Source: Phoronis australis
Taxonomy: Eukaryota > Phoronida > Phoronidae
Length of the DNA stretch: 64,000 nucleotides
Direction of reading: 5' to 3'
Assembly (NCBI GenBank): GCA_002633005.1
Contig: NMRA01000499.1
Coordinates: 1-64,000 of the forward strand
Below the pieces are notes generated by a model. That model searched no databases, was not told where the DNA came from, and saw nothing but the letters and a program-made list of their open reading frames with translations. Of this stretch, positions 46,901-61,900 are shown piece after piece. The position numbers and the translations under genes were made by a program. How positions within the stretch are numbered: position 1 is the stretch's first letter; every line of letters starts with the position of its first letter.

Positions 46901-49900
46901 AACGTCCGACATCCATAACGGATCAGTTTCAAAGGAGTGCACAAATGAATGAGTACATTAAGAATCATATCATTCTAAGAAGCATGGGCGGCGGACCATA
47001 CGGGACTGGGCGAGGGGCTATAACCTCCACTTTTTCAGTGCTGCGCAGTCCATGTGAAGTGAATGATTATGTATATGCGTTACCTACTTGTTTCTTGATC
47101 ACTGTTGACGTTTATGCGATGTAAGTGGACATATTCCGATAACTAAGTGGTGTCACATGCACGTGTTAGACCTGCCTCCCGTTCAGTAACGCTAGGACCT
47201 CGCTAAAATGCAGGACTTCGAGAGATTGCGTGAGATATTGCCGTTCATTTTAAATGACAACACGTGACTTTGGCTAGGTTTTAGCTTAGACCTAGCGTAG
47301 GTCCTACAGGGGCGGTTCCAGGATTTTGTGTTAGGGGGGCCAGGGCACAGGAATAACCAGAATTTCGCCACATGCGCGCGTCCAGCCTAAAATGTAGGGA
47401 TGCAGGGGTCTCGTTTGAAGACCTTGTTATTAAAAAAACGGTAAACGGGGTTTGTTCAAGGCCTATGCATTGGGCATTCACCCCCCGAAACCCCTGGGTG
47501 TGCGCATATGCTACTCAGCAATTCGCACCCCGAACTCCCAAATGGTATCTGGGAGAATTTTAGGGGGGCATGGCCCCCTTGCCCCCCANNNNNNNCCCCT
47601 AAATACGCCACTGTCCTAGCGTTACTGAACGCACGCCAGTATGAGAGTTCAGCGGAAGTTGAAGTCGGATACACGCGATATTCAAAGTTTGCATTTTTAT
47701 AATTCACAAAACGGTGTTACTGGGTAATTTCAAGGAGACATTGGACATAGTTCTATAGCTAGGGAGTAGGCTAACGAAGAGCTGCTGGAGACAGGAGTTG
47801 TTGCGCAATACTATTACTTGCACAGAGAAACTCGTTGTGCTTAATCTCATTTCTCTGCAATTGTACATTTGTCTTTCAGCGTACGCTGCCGGAATCTCTG
47901 TGGCCGAGTGCAACAAATTCTTCACCTTTTTTCCGCAACTCCTTCGCGGCATGCAGCGGCCCAAAGGAGCAACAATGGACAGTGCCTGTGGCAAGATAGG
48001 GATCCCCATCACCCGCTACCACAAGCGACAGTTCAAAGGGCAAGTGAAATGAAATGCAAAAAATAATACTGGAAAACCTTTTTAACTTCTTAGACATGAA
48101 AATACAACTCCGTTCCAGAAAATACGACAAGCATTCTGCCGTCGCTTCTATTTTCTCATTATCGTTGTCGCCATCTTGGCTGCAGTCTTAATCACCACCA
48201 TGACAACCACAATTATAATGGTCACAATTTCTATATAAGATATAGCGGCACAGTTAGCTTCGGTGTGCGCTGTTTTCGCAAATCGTTTCGGTGGTTCGAT
48301 ATGCTCACAAACGATAATCCAACTGAGGTTTGCAAAAATGACGCGGAAATTATCATTTACTCATCGCTAGGCAAAACATGGCGTCTCAAATCCTGCTTAA
48401 GAGTGCCCGTATGTATCGATCAGGCAAATGGTGGTCCTGAGCTGGGCACATGACTTGTCACGGATTTGAACACTGGTTTCGTATCATTGACGTAACTCCA
48501 AAAATGAAAAATGTCTGTGTCCAGAGTCTCTTTGTACAAAATAAAAAATCGAGCAACTCATCGCAGCTTTGTTGCCAATTCATCGCAGCTTTGTCGTCAC
48601 TCTTGCACAGAAAGTTATCCGTGTTCTAGGTTTAATAAAAGTATATCTGAACAAATACACCACTACCTGCACTGATCCATCCTAATTCACCAAAGGCCAA
48701 AGTTAACGTAAATTACTGTTTGTACGTACTTATGCTTCGGTTTTGTTGAAGGCGCAAGTACTAGCTTAACTTGGAGGCATCGTGAAAATCCTGCGAAACG
48801 TCCATAAGAACATAATATATGTCTAGATACGTAGGCGGATCCAAGGAGGGTCAAGGGTGTCTGGACCCTCCTTTTTCCCTAAATTTTCAATTGGTTGACT
48901 TGGACCCCCTTTTAAAAAAATCTTCATCCGATCCCTTTTAAGAAATCCTGGATCCGCCCTTGAGATTCTAACCAAATTTCAATCCCACTTTCATTTCCGT
49001 GGATCCAGTGTTTGTTCTTCCACAGCCCAAGTTCTAGTGAGGGCAGTTGACGTTATTTCTCATAAAATAAGTGATGCTAAAAGATGAAATGTTGCCCACT
49101 CCGTACACATGCAGTGCACTTGAATGTAGCCTATATTCTCAGCGCAGAAACGCCTCAAGTATCAAAGTTGAAATCTGGGTGAAATGAGGGACTGTTAATG
49201 AAATTTTGATTTATATTTTTGCGTATTCTGACTACCTTGGGGTAGAAACATTTAATTAAGTAATTTTCTTCCACTGATGTTTCGCGACAGTTGGCTAGAA
49301 TTTTCTAAAATTGGCGTTATCACCGATAAAAATTTACCCCCAAAATGACAGAGGACCATTTTTTCTGAAACTGCTATCCTTTTCAGACTAAAAACTAAAG
49401 TGATTGATCGACGAAGTTAGGATATTGTATTTTATGATAGAATTCATGAGATAAATTCACCATAAGCGAAGATTTCTCGCCGCAAGTGCAAGAGTAAAGT
49501 CTCCGGTCTATGAATCCCGGCACTGGTTGACGGAGATAAATATGGTGGTTAGAGGCACTATCGCAGATCGCAAGGAATGTTCGTGTGCAAATTAGGAAAA
49601 TCTTGAGATACTGGTGGTGTTTATTTCTGTAGCTGTCAACAACATTAGTGAACGTTTCGTAAAAGATGCAGATAACCTCTGCCTTCCGTCATTTGAGTTG
49701 TTCCGGAACTGCCTGCATGGTGAGCGGTCATATTTATTGAAACCGGCATTGTTGTATACCTTTTACTATTTTATTGCCACGTAGATCGAGTGATAAAGAT
49801 TGCCTGCGCTTACAGGGTCCACTCCCAAAGGGGACACCAGATGACGGAATTAAGTGCCACAATTTATCTGTTTTTTGTTATATTATGCATCCCTTTACTG

Positions 49901-52900
49901 ATGTCAAGGAGTGCACCTTTTGCCAAGGGCTCCGGCAATGACAAAACCAAATTCCTTTGTTATTCAGTTTCTATATGTTCTTTCGACAAGGAGGGGGTAG
50001 GTGCTGGTCAATTTTCATCCTATTGTAATACGGCAGTGATTGTCATATTTTCGTCGTTATTTAAATACGTTCACCACGAATCGTCGTAATTCCACGTCGC
50101 TCGTAACAGTCAACGCTCTCTTCACCGTTATATGACGTCATCACATTTAACGCCATTGAATTTCTCATATTCGCCATTACCATCACTGTCATTATGTCAC
50201 CACGGTGAACAACACCATCCCTACAGTCAAACCGCCACCATAGCCATTTTTAACTTGATTTGGTTCTCTTTCTTTGATCAGATTCTACTACTATCCGTAT
50301 AACGATGTCGTCTTCACTAACCCAAAGCGCGACGACGCCTGGTGCGGAATGCCTGGCAGAAGCTGCATCGACTGTAGAACCCACAACGGAAGTGCAAATG
50401 TATCACCTTCGAAACGTTGTAGAGATCGTGTGATGACGCACAGGCTGGCTTTCAGGTAGACTGTTTTGCTACTTGTTCATTCTTAGTAATTGTAAAGTTC
50501 CACGGGTGACAGTGCCATTGGCACTGAGTCGCGTTTTTATCTGCGTACAAAAATCGCTGTTATCAGTGGTATGTGAATGACAAATTTCACGTTGCTTCAT
50601 AAAATGTTTAGGTTGTGAAAGACGTACTCTTTGAAACACAAATAAGAATCAAGGTGACTGCAGAATATTTGGTGTTGCCTTCGTATATTTTCCTGACTTG
50701 TCATTGTCCACCCACGATGGTTTCCGCTTTTTAGACTCCGTCGTTTGGCAAAGCTTGTTGAGGAAAAGTGGAGTGGAGCCAACAAGCTGGTTGTTGAGTT
50801 TGCGTGGGATGAGCCAACGGAGACTGCTGGTTTCAAGTGGGGAACCTGGAAAAACGAAGAATCTCACCATCGCACGGCACAGTGAGTACACTTTGCAAAC
50901 GTCTTGCGTGAGTTGTTTGCGAATTGTAAACCTATGAACAACACATCGTGCGCTGCATTGTCTCTAAATCTTAAAACACACTGTCACTACAAATGAAACC
51001 AACTGTCCGTCTGTGAGTTGTTCGCAAACTGTTTGCTCAAACAACATTTGGTGTAGCTTTTTAATTATGCCCAAAAATTGAATCTTACCAACAGTCCTGA
51101 GCAAAATCGAACTACCATGTACATATAGTTCTCCAGGCAATTCAACTGGCAAGGGGGTGTGGGGCAGTGTTCGGGCACAGGGATCACTTTATGCACTCCG
51201 ACGCTTAAGCAGCCTAAAGTGAACTCACGTTGCGTCAAAGGCTGCCTAAATTTTCTAAGTCATGAACAGCTTCAAAGTTCTCTTCATGTAACCCTGAGAA
51301 TCCACGTCTACGCATCAATGTAAAATAAACTTTCATAATCGCTGTCATATACCATGCATTCGGGTCAGTGACAAGTACTGCATCTAAACATTTCCAAGCC
51401 TTATTGAACAAAAGCATTCTAATAGCTTTGACGTCTAGATTGACGTGCTGTTCATCAGATAGCCGTGTCAATTATTAGGGGTGTTGAGACTAATTGTGAT
51501 ACTATCGAATCGCAACACCGGGTCGATACCTATTTCAACACAATTAATAATGTTGACAACAATCACAAAGTCACTTGAGTACAAACGTCAAGCAAGCGAA
51601 TGCCGCTTCGAAGAAGTGCAGTAGCGAGGGAGGGATCATTAATCTTTTGTTTTTCATATACACTTTCATTCCTAATAGATTTAATAACTTCTGATCAATC
51701 TTGGCTATAACCTGGTGGTCATGGCATCAAACACCCAGGCTGTTGTATCTCCTGAACCCCTTGCAGGACGTTCATGAATATTTTTAGATGTAAAGAAGAA
51801 AAGATATTCTTACACCAAAGGAAATATGGTATCGTTGTATGAAACTTACAAGGATCCTACAACCGTTGTGCCCCCTGGTGGCAATATTTCATTTTTAAGC
51901 GCCCACATATTTATATGTGGACGCATTATGCGTCATCTCCGTCGGTCCGTCCATCCGTCTGGCGTCCGCTGCTCTATCTCCAAAACCCTTTGTTGTACGT
52001 TCATGAAGTACGTTCATGAAGTTTAAATTTGGCACATATGTTCCTTTTAAGGATGGGACGGCATGAGCAAAGTTTCGGACGGATCCGACTACTGGTGTGC
52101 TCCCTGGTGGCAATTTTACCTTTTAACGCTTACTGCTATGTCTTCAAAGGTCCTCAACATATTTTCAAAAAGAAATTGGCATATAGAAATCTGTGACAAG
52201 TGAGATGACGCTATCAGAGATCCTTCCGTTTTCGGATGGATTTGACGAAGTTTGCGACACCTAGTTGCCATTTTTGCTGTTTTCGAGTCTGGTTGATAGA
52301 GGGGTGGACGCCAAAAAACAAACTGCTCTGAGGATGATTGTTAAAACTGGCATGTATGCTCTTACTCTGAAAAGGACGTCTGACGATGATTTTCCGACGG
52401 TTTCGTGTACTGTGGCGCCTCCTAGTGGCAGGGTTTTTTGCACCCATGGCTGTATCTCCTAAATTGTTGGCAGGATTTTTACTAATTTGAGCAAGTGTAT
52501 TTATATGATGTTGACAATGGATGACGACTTTCGGCAATTTCATTTTTTACGTTTACCTCTGTATCATCAAAGGTCCTCAGCGTATTGTCATAAAATTTGG
52601 CGTATAGGTATCTGTTAGTGATATGACGCTATCATCCTGTTTCGGATGGATTTGACGTGGTTTGTGCCACCTAGTGGTCATTTTATCGTTTTTAGTCTGT
52701 TTTTGGCGTCCATCCCTCTATCAACCAAACGGCTCTACGATGATTATGAAAATTGGCGTTTATGTTCTTACTACGAAGCTGACGATGATTTTCCGACGAC
52801 TTCCACTACTGTGACGCCTCCTAGTGGCAGTTTGGTTTTTTTGGCTGCATCTCTTAAACCGTTTGCAGGATCTTTACTAAATTTAGCAAGTGTATTTATA

Positions 52901-55900
52901 TTATGTTCACAGCGAACGACAACAACTTTCGGACGGATCTGACTACCAGTGTGCCCCCTATTGGCAATTTTAGTCTTTTGTGTTTAACTCTGTGTCTTCA
53001 AAGATCCTCAACAGACTTTCAGAAAATTTGGAATATAAGCATTTTTGGTGAGAGGATGCTATCATCCCGTTTTCGGATGGAATCGAGGTACTTTGTGCCA
53101 CCTAGTGGTCATTTTTTTCTGTTTTCGAGTCTGTTTTTGGCGTGCACCCTTCGATCAACCAAACCATTCTAAGGATGATTTTGAAAATTGTTTTGTATGT
53201 TCTAAGTCGGTGTGAAGAGGGCGGTTGACTATAAAGAATTCGATTGCTGTGGCGCCTACTAGCGGTAGTTTTGTTTTGTTTTGCAAGTTTCATTGAAGAG
53301 AAATTGATCAATGCTGGTGGAAGATCTTTCTACCCAGCAATCTGCGTTTCAAAAACGATTTTTCAACAACTACGCATGCTCTCGTGACCACGAGGATGGC
53401 ACGGTGTTGTGAACGATGTGAATGGCTTTGCCTCGATTCCTATGTTAAAAAATGTTTGTTTTATCACTTGGAAGTTGCTGTTGCTTCAACGTTGTAGGGT
53501 GAATCATGCTTGAAGTAGGGGTACACGTAACCTTTAACAAATTGTTTATTATTACCCCACATTTTGACTGGTTTTCTATTACGAAGCCTCCTCGCACGAC
53601 TAGAACCCCCTTTTGTTATAGCCATAAGGGCTCCGCGGAACTAATCCATTTGTCGTCTTTCCTTTTCGCTCTGCCCAGATGATGCTATATGAATTTAGAG
53701 GTTATCTAGGTAAGAAGAGTTTTGCAGTTGCTATGCGACGACATCATTGTTGTATCCGTATGTACCCAGCTTGTGTCTGAAAGCTTGAGACCAGGCGTAA
53801 TGCGCATGTGCAAACCATTTTTTGACAAACTGTGATTATGTTCATCGACTGTTTTTACTGAACGCGAAACTCGATCTGTAGCTACTCGTTTCTGATTACA
53901 GGGCACTATGGCTCAAGTTGACAGGGAATGATGGCGTAGGTAAACTCGTTCAGTTGGGTCAGCTTGCTCAATGTGCCGGCTTTGACTTCGTCGAGTATCC
54001 TCCTCCTCCTAAACCTCAGGTCATTTGGGTGTGCGTCAAGAGAGAAAACAAACCTCGTTCATTTGTTGTGCCTTTCCCAACGGCACAATTACAAGCGACA
54101 AGACCGGGCTTTTTCGCCGTCAACAGCAAGTACGCCTATCCAGGCAGATGCGATGAGAACATTCCTTGGTGTGGAAAATTTGATCCAAAAAAGGAACCAT
54201 ACCTTAGCCAGTTTTTCGACTCTTCAATCTATGAAACTACTAAACTTGTCGGCAATTTAACACTAAAGAATTTCACCGAAGAGCGCTTCGTTAGGATCGA
54301 CCAGTACCTCGTTGAGTGCGTCGGCAATCTAATAGCGAAAGGCGGCCTCAATATCCGGGTGACAGCTGGATTCAGAAATCAGCTGGACAACGAGAAGAAT
54401 CGAGAAACGAAGCACGATGAAGAGAAGATACGTCACCAGTCTGGTCACGCTGTAATTGTCGAAATGGCCAAGGGAACGACAGGTGAAACTGAACTCATAA
54501 CAATTGGAAAGGTTTGTTTATTTGATACCTGGAGTACTATGTACGACTTTTTCAATAAGAATAATTTTTTGTTCTGAACCGTTCTTCATTTCCTAAGGTA
54601 GTTCTTTTTGTTGTCATTATTTCAATGAAGTGTGTTTTATGTTCCCAAAATCATTCACTCTGGAGCAACGACTGCCGAAAGGAAGGGCGGACCAAAATTG
54701 AGAAGGACGGAGACAACTGGGAAGGGTAATCTTAGGAAGAGGACAGACTCAACTAATGAGAAGAATGGGCGAGAAAAATAATGGGACCGGAAAAGACCGG
54801 CCATTTTGCCGTTTTGCGATCTGCGTCGCTATACCGGAAGTCATTGCAATTTGCATTTGACGGCAAAATGAATGCGGTTTTAAAAAACCGCATTCAGTTT
54901 GCAGTTATATTACTAAAGATGTACTTCACACGAAACAAGTAGAAAATTAAAATTTCTTGTAAAAGTTCAATCCAACTCCCGCAAATATGGTTCTACCTTC
55001 ATTTTACACTGTTGTATCCGTCAACAACGGTGGTCACGTCAAAAGCTGATAACCACTGTAGATTTTAATGGTGTACTAATAAATAAAAGATGGCACTACT
55101 TTCACAACCCCATCTTTTCATTACATGCCCTCCTTCCCGTTTGTGAGCCCGTTTTTTATCGAAGGTCCGCCATTTCTATCGACTGTTCAAAATTCACTTT
55201 GGACGGCAAAGTTTGAAAACCTGACGGGTCAAATTATCCTTGCTTTTACCTGATGGACATCGCTCTTCAAGTTGAAGAGATCGGGGTTACTGATATTGCA
55301 ATCGGTGTTCAGTGACTAACGTGTCTGACAATAAGAAAATGTTCAAGGTAACGGTGTTCAGTCAAACATCAAACATTTACATCCAGACGTTATTGGACAA
55401 CTTGATCATGTTGTCTGTGAATGCGGTTCCAAATAGTCACAGCCGTGCCGTGACCATTTGAGCCACGAATGCCGGTCCACTGGACACGGTGGGATGTTGT
55501 GGTCATTTTGGCACATCTATATAGGCATCGCTTAGAACACGCATAGAATGACAGACGCTGCATTTTTTTATCAAAATGAATGAAAACATTTTTTTTATTT
55601 CCAGGCTGTCATTAAAATCTGTGGCAACCAAATTAATCCTCAACAACGTATGTTGGGGATTGGTGTCCATAAGAACGAATTATATTTCGACTTCCGCCCT
55701 AAGCCATGGACAGATCCGCCATCGGTGCAGGCCAAAATGTGGACTCACGATAGCGGCAGCGCAAAAGTCGTCACTGAACTAGAAAATTGGCTAAAGGTTG
55801 TTCAAGGTAAAGTGTCAAAATGGAAGGAAACTGTACTTTCACAAGAGCTTCATTAATACAAAAAAGGTACCCAAATAATAAATATGTGGGCATATAACAA

Positions 55901-58900
55901 ACGAGACTCCAAAAAGAAATGGGACATGCTTCATGAAAGATGACTTCAGGCTACGTTAAGACAGGCAACGTTTCATGAAACAGGCCCGTGGAATGTGATC
56001 AAGGATATTTTCGGGACAAGTGGCAACTTCTCTAAATTACGACAAACGTGCCATGTTGAAAGCCTGTTCCAATTAAAGCAGTGCTAAGTGGGAACATTAT
56101 TTTTTGCAAACTTTATTCTGCTTCCTAGCAGTCAGCATCAATGTTGAGCTCGTAGCGTCGGCGACCTAAGAATGTTAAACATGATATTCCAGTAGCCCTT
56201 GACTGTTTTGATGGACAATGTCTTCAATAGGCAGCAGTCAAATTTTGCATTCGGGGTAAGTGTGTACATCGGATTTCTAGCTAGAGAGAGTGATCGCGAG
56301 GCCTCGCGTGAGCAAAAAGGTCTTCAACATGCAAGCGGACGCCTTCCCTATTGCCGTCAACAGACCGTTCTATACAACTGGAATTTCGTGCTTAGCAAAA
56401 CTTTTTACTTAATTACTGTATAATCACATTCATAAGAAAAGGCAAATCTATGCCCGTTATAGGAAACTTGCTTGCCAATCCTCACTTTGATTCATTTTGG
56501 AAAAAGTTTAAACGTTGAACTTTCCGTCAAAAAGTCAAGGAATCGCGCGCAATGAATTTGTTGGCTTTCGTATGCTTTCTATGGACACTTGTCTCACCGC
56601 GTGCTTTGTTTAGCAATGTAAACCAAAAACTAAATTAAGTTACCATCCCGATACGTTTGCGTTTTAGGTGGTCCGGCAATCTCGGCTCTTGATGTCGATA
56701 CAGCATGTACCTTCAAGCTAGGGGAAGAAAACTACTATTTCAACTTTAAGACAGATGCTGGATTGTAAGTACGGGGTCTCCGCGTCCAAAGTGTCAGAAA
56801 TATGTAATATAAAATCAAAATGACCAGTTGTACAGTAACTCAGCAAAATGAAATTTCTCCAAGCATGTTGCGCACATCAAAGTTTTACGTCGCAATTGTT
56901 TTTCATTTGTTTTTTGCGACTACCTCTCGATCTTTCCTCCAGGATCGTTATAAAGTGTGGCAGATGCTTTCCGGCAAGTCCGACTACAACAGATGCAATT
57001 TTCTTTTTCCTCCGCCATTATCTACCAGGTTCCTTGTTGTATGAGATTTGACTTGTATGTTCTTGTTGAGAACATAATAATGATTCAGCCGCTCACACAC
57101 AAAGCTGTTTGCTTTGTGCGACTTGCTCACAGCGCCACACTTCGGTTTGAAGAATAGTTAATTTTGTTTTCTATAAAATCGACTAAAAGGTCCTAAACAA
57201 CTTTCAGAGTAGTCTCAAATGTCAAATGTATCAAACTGATCAAAAGCGCTTCCAAGGTCATAAACAGAACTACTTTCATGTTGCAGTTCAACAACGTCGA
57301 AGCGCCAGTGCAATTTTTGCAGAGATCTAAAAACAACATCTTCTTGAGTTAACTGTCTTGACTACGAGCCTGTGCTTGCAGTAGTCTTCCTAAAACTGGG
57401 GGTACCATTCTCTCATAATACAAAATGCCAAATTGACAAATACGACTTTAAAACGCTCTATTTCATGTAAAACATGCAGTTTACTCTCGACTTTTGCACC
57501 GTGTATGTATTTCTAGTTTGAACTAGATTAACCCTGGATCAGGACTTTAGGCTCATGTCCGTGTCAGAGTAACATTAAGTGGCTTTTCAAGCTGCGAAGT
57601 TAAACGTGATGAGTTTTAAACCTTAATTGACCTGTTTCGATGCAAACTCGATTTTGTACTCCACACTTCCAGTTTTGCCGACCGCGACTGCACCAAGAAG
57701 AAGTACTCCACCGAATTTTGCAAGAAGACGCAATCATACAGAAAGAAAGAGATGAAGAGGGTGGAAGACATGTTAAAAAAGAAAGCTCAGCTCACTACCA
57801 GCCATCGAGAGTACGCAAGAGTGAAAAAGGCACTAACGGGATGTCTCGTTGACGATTGCAATGAATGTAACGAAGGTTAGATACTGAAGTATATTTTACG
57901 AAATGCATTAAGGCCTAAGACTAAAAGCTTCGCTTGCATTTGTGATTGATAAATTTAGCATCAAGTGACCTTGACTATGGAATTCCAAGCCAGTAAGTTG
58001 GTAGCGCGTGCGGGTTTTACACGTTTACGCATAAACGCCTGCAGGCTTTACACTTTTACGCGTGCGCACGTATAGATTTTACTCGTTTACGTGTTAGGCG
58101 AACTTTTAAATTGACGCGGCTTGTTATTCCCGAGCCGATAAGATTACGTCAACGATCGTGTAACGTGTTGGTTAGTTAGTCGTCCACATACCCGTAATTA
58201 ATACCCCCACTTGACCCCTCCACTAATGTGTAAAATTCAGACTTGTACTCGACAATGACTGACAGGGAAAATCATTCGGCAGGCACTTCATGTCAATCAT
58301 ATATAACTTGGGTTCAAGCGCCTGCGTTCAGGTACCAGCTTAGGTCGCGTTAACTCCTCTTTGCAGCGCATTAACCCATTACAAAATCGATTAACGCTTA
58401 AGTGATTAAACAAGTAAAACCCGAACGATTTATCTACTGACAGGCTTGGAATTCCATACTTGACTGCATTAGTCGCTTAAATAAAATTTATGAAGGATGC
58501 CACAGTCAAGGTCGACTGTTAGTTAGTATATTTTAATTATACTAGATATTAGAATAAATATTCTGTCAATTAAGGCTTTTTGACCCAAGATCACTGGTGG
58601 CGACTTCTGGTATACAGCATGCAGACGATACTGTCCTCTGAGTCTGGTGATTATGTGCTCATTAAACTTCTACAGTATGCAGACGATACTGTCCTCTTTT
58701 AGACGGAGACCAAATTGTGAAGAATTTTGAGAAAAGCACAAACTTTGCAAATTAACTACACTTCTGACGTTCAACTTCGATGGATCAAGTTTCCTATAAC
58801 ACAAAGAATATTAGGTTTTAACAGACTTTTGACACCTCTAATATTTATTCATGTAAGTTTTTTTCTGAACAACGAGGATTTGATGCATCATTTTTGGAAT

Positions 58901-61900
58901 CATTGTTTTGTATCCTCTTTTTGGTCGAAATGTCGATTTATGAATTGAAGAATTGACAACGCGAAATTTGAGTTGCATCGACGCAACTATCCTTTATGTC
59001 TTGCTAAACTTTATAACTACAAACAAAATTTCATAACTCCAGACCATGTTTTACCTAGTTTAAAGGATAGATTTTTATTATAATGATGTTGAAAAGTTCA
59101 TTTTGCTTCAGAATTCTGAACATCTGCTATAAAATGAAATATGGCGCCCCCTAACGTTTTGTTTCGTAACCCTTTGTTTTATTGGTCCCTGGTCTGAAGG
59201 AGAGCGCATGGCATGTTCGTTATCATTGTTACATTTCCAGTTAATGTTTAATAAACTTCCTTAAATAATATTAACGGCACGAAGTAGCTGTTTACGTAGG
59301 TTAATTGTTTAATTTTAGTCATTCATAATTAATTTTAGTCGTTAATCATTGATTTACTTGCGTAATTTACGCAACACGGCTTTTGAATTAAAAGTCGAAC
59401 ACCACGTACTGGACGGGCGTCTCATATAAGGGCGTCCAGTTTTAACAATAAGCTATCCTAATAATGGAATACTGATATCATTGTTATGTAATATTCCAGG
59501 GCCAGTTTGGACAAGGAAAGTAGAGAACTGTATGACCGTCTTGAACTTTTACAAGAACAACTCTGGCAATCCATTCGGAAATCTAGACAAGTTAAGCATT
59601 TACAACATGAATACCGAATCAGCGATCGACAGTGTCAGTTCGTTTGCCTGTGACACCAAAAAATATTTGTGTGTGGAAAAAACGGAACTGTTTGGAATTT
59701 TCGGTAAATCTATGTTCTTAAACTCATGAGCATTCAGTGGCGGATTTAGTGGGGGGCCAAGGGGGCCATGCCCCTCCCCTAAAATTCTACCAGATAGCAT
59801 TTGGTAGTTCGGGTGCGAATTGCTGACAAGCACATGCGCGCAACCGGGGGGGGTTTTGGGCGCTCGCGGGGTGAATAAACAATGCATAGGCCCTAAACAA
59901 ATCCCGTTTACCGTTTTTTTGGTTATTTTAGTCAAAAGGTCCGCAAGCCCAAAAATTCGAGACCCCACATCCCTACATTTTAGGCTTGGCTCGCGCATCT
60001 GCCGAAATTCTGGTGTTATTCCTGTGCCCTGGCCCCCTAACTCAAAATCCTGGATCCGCCCCTGGATTTGTAGTGTAAGTTCGCGGCAAAGCAGTTTGAT
60101 CGAAGTATTTTTAGACATCCTGTTTTTCTTGCATTGTCGTCGCTTGTATTGATTGTTAAACAAAATATATTCTTGCTGATAAATTTAGGAACTCCTGGAA
60201 ATTTTTTGCCATATTATTGGAATCCATCAGTGATTTGTGGCTTTATAACCAGGGCTCTTGAGTCACGGATTCGGTGAACGAAATGTAGGCGTGACTTTAA
60301 CAGCCGTGCACTCTATAATGCATTTTCTCTAGGAAAGTGGTGACATGGCTTCCTTATCGTGCAAGTGTTGCAATTCTGTGGAACCAAATATCCCAACGAT
60401 TAGGCGAAATTCATCCACATTCTCATGAGGCAAATATAGGGAGACAGTTTCAACACACGGTTTTGTAAGGAACGCCACTAGCGTCACCTTGTGACGGTTT
60501 TTTTTTGGCACGTGACGAGTCATTTCTAACACGCTGGCGCGTCAGTGATGCTGTCGATGTTCTTAAAAAAACCAATCAGTGTTAAGGTTATACAATGTGT
60601 TGACCAAAGCAATGAGATCTTCATGTTTTGACGTGACTGACAATTACAAAGAAAGCATTTGACACAAAGAAAAAATATAAAATATGGCCAGCACTGCGCA
60701 TGTCTCGCACAAAAACTACCTACACAATGTCCTGTTTCCACTGAGCAAAACTAGTACATCTTCACTGATTAAGCAGACAGAACCTACAAGGACTCAACAA
60801 CTGTTGGCACAGCACTGAGAAAATCATCCAAGGTCACAGACATGAAGTCCTCGTCACTCACAGCGTTGGCCTCGTTTATTTGGATAAATAGTCTTTCGCT
60901 TATAACATTTTTGACTGTACATGCGACTCTAACGCAGAAGCCACCGTTGTACTTTTGCAGTGTGCTACACTCCTTAGATGTTAACTTGTCCCTTGTTGGT
61001 CAAATGCAAAGTGGAGGGCTAATAACCTTTTAGGATAGTCAGATGTTGGGTCCGTTGGGACGTGAACTGACTGACATCGAAGCATACATCATTGCTAGTC
61101 AAACCACAACGTCTTATTGGTCGCACAGTATTGAGACGGTAACTTGACACACTTGGGAAGTACCTTTCGAGTCAAGTCTGACGCGCTTCGATGATTCGTA
61201 ACGTTTCAGAAAAGACCCGTCACAAGGTGACACTAAGGGCGTTCCGTAATTTCGAGTTGGCCACGCCTAGCACGTATGCACTGGCGTGGTAGAGAGAAAT
61301 GCCCCTTAGCAGAGCTCGTGTATAGAGAGTTGCCATGACACCGTGCATTCTGAAAAACTCGGGAAAACACAATGTCACGCAAATTTTCGCAGAGATATTG
61401 TTAGCTTATATCCCACTGATCTTGGCTTCGCTGTTCTTATCCTGGCGATAGTGATATTTTGCGATTCATATGAAGCCTAAGAAATGCTAATTAGGTCAAG
61501 CCGAAATCATCAATTTCAAACTTCGGTGGAGAATCTTTTACAACCGGTTTTAAACTCCATCTTCATTTTAGAGGCTACTCATGCAAAATGAGCTGCGTTC
61601 AGCTGAGTTTTTTTACCACATTTCAGCTCCAAGTGTACGTGCGCGCTACAAGCCAAATAGGGATAGGAGTATTGAAGTTGAACTGTATGGTGAGAAAAAC
61701 CCTTCCCCGCTTCTGGAAATGATACATCAGATGTTAGCCATGAATGCTAAAGGAAACGTGACTGTGTTTATTGACAAGTACGGAGACCTGGGGATCATGA
61801 AGAAGCTGATGAAGGTAAGTTGATGCTGGAAGCCGCCACATTTGATGAGTTTTTGACCAACTCTTACCGCTTTAGAGTTTTTTTTTTTTTTTGGTTATGA

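Larger units (their letters stand above)
46232..47879. other. Gene B intron 11
   Basis: 1.6 kb against 0.66 kb in copy A. The extra length includes unmatched sequence near 46400-46800 and the nested elements at 47180-47631. No gene. Confidence 0.6.
57876..59499. other. Gene B intron between exons 18 and 20, with exon 19 remnant
   Basis: 1.6 kb. The exon 19 homologue near 58130-58160 reads cccgagccgataagattacg: acceptor and about 25 bases are gone. A 1.1 kb stretch (about 58250-59370) has no counterpart in A and includes small open frames and two copies of cagtatgcagacgatactgtcctct-like sequence about 55 bases apart (58616-58700), a likely insertion. The peptide QYADDTVL resembles a reverse-transcriptase YADD motif. 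Confidence 0.55.

Noticed and set aside
51895-53172. Open frames of 65-109 codons in the satellite
   Set aside because: They follow the repeat units, lie on both strands, and decay from unit to unit.
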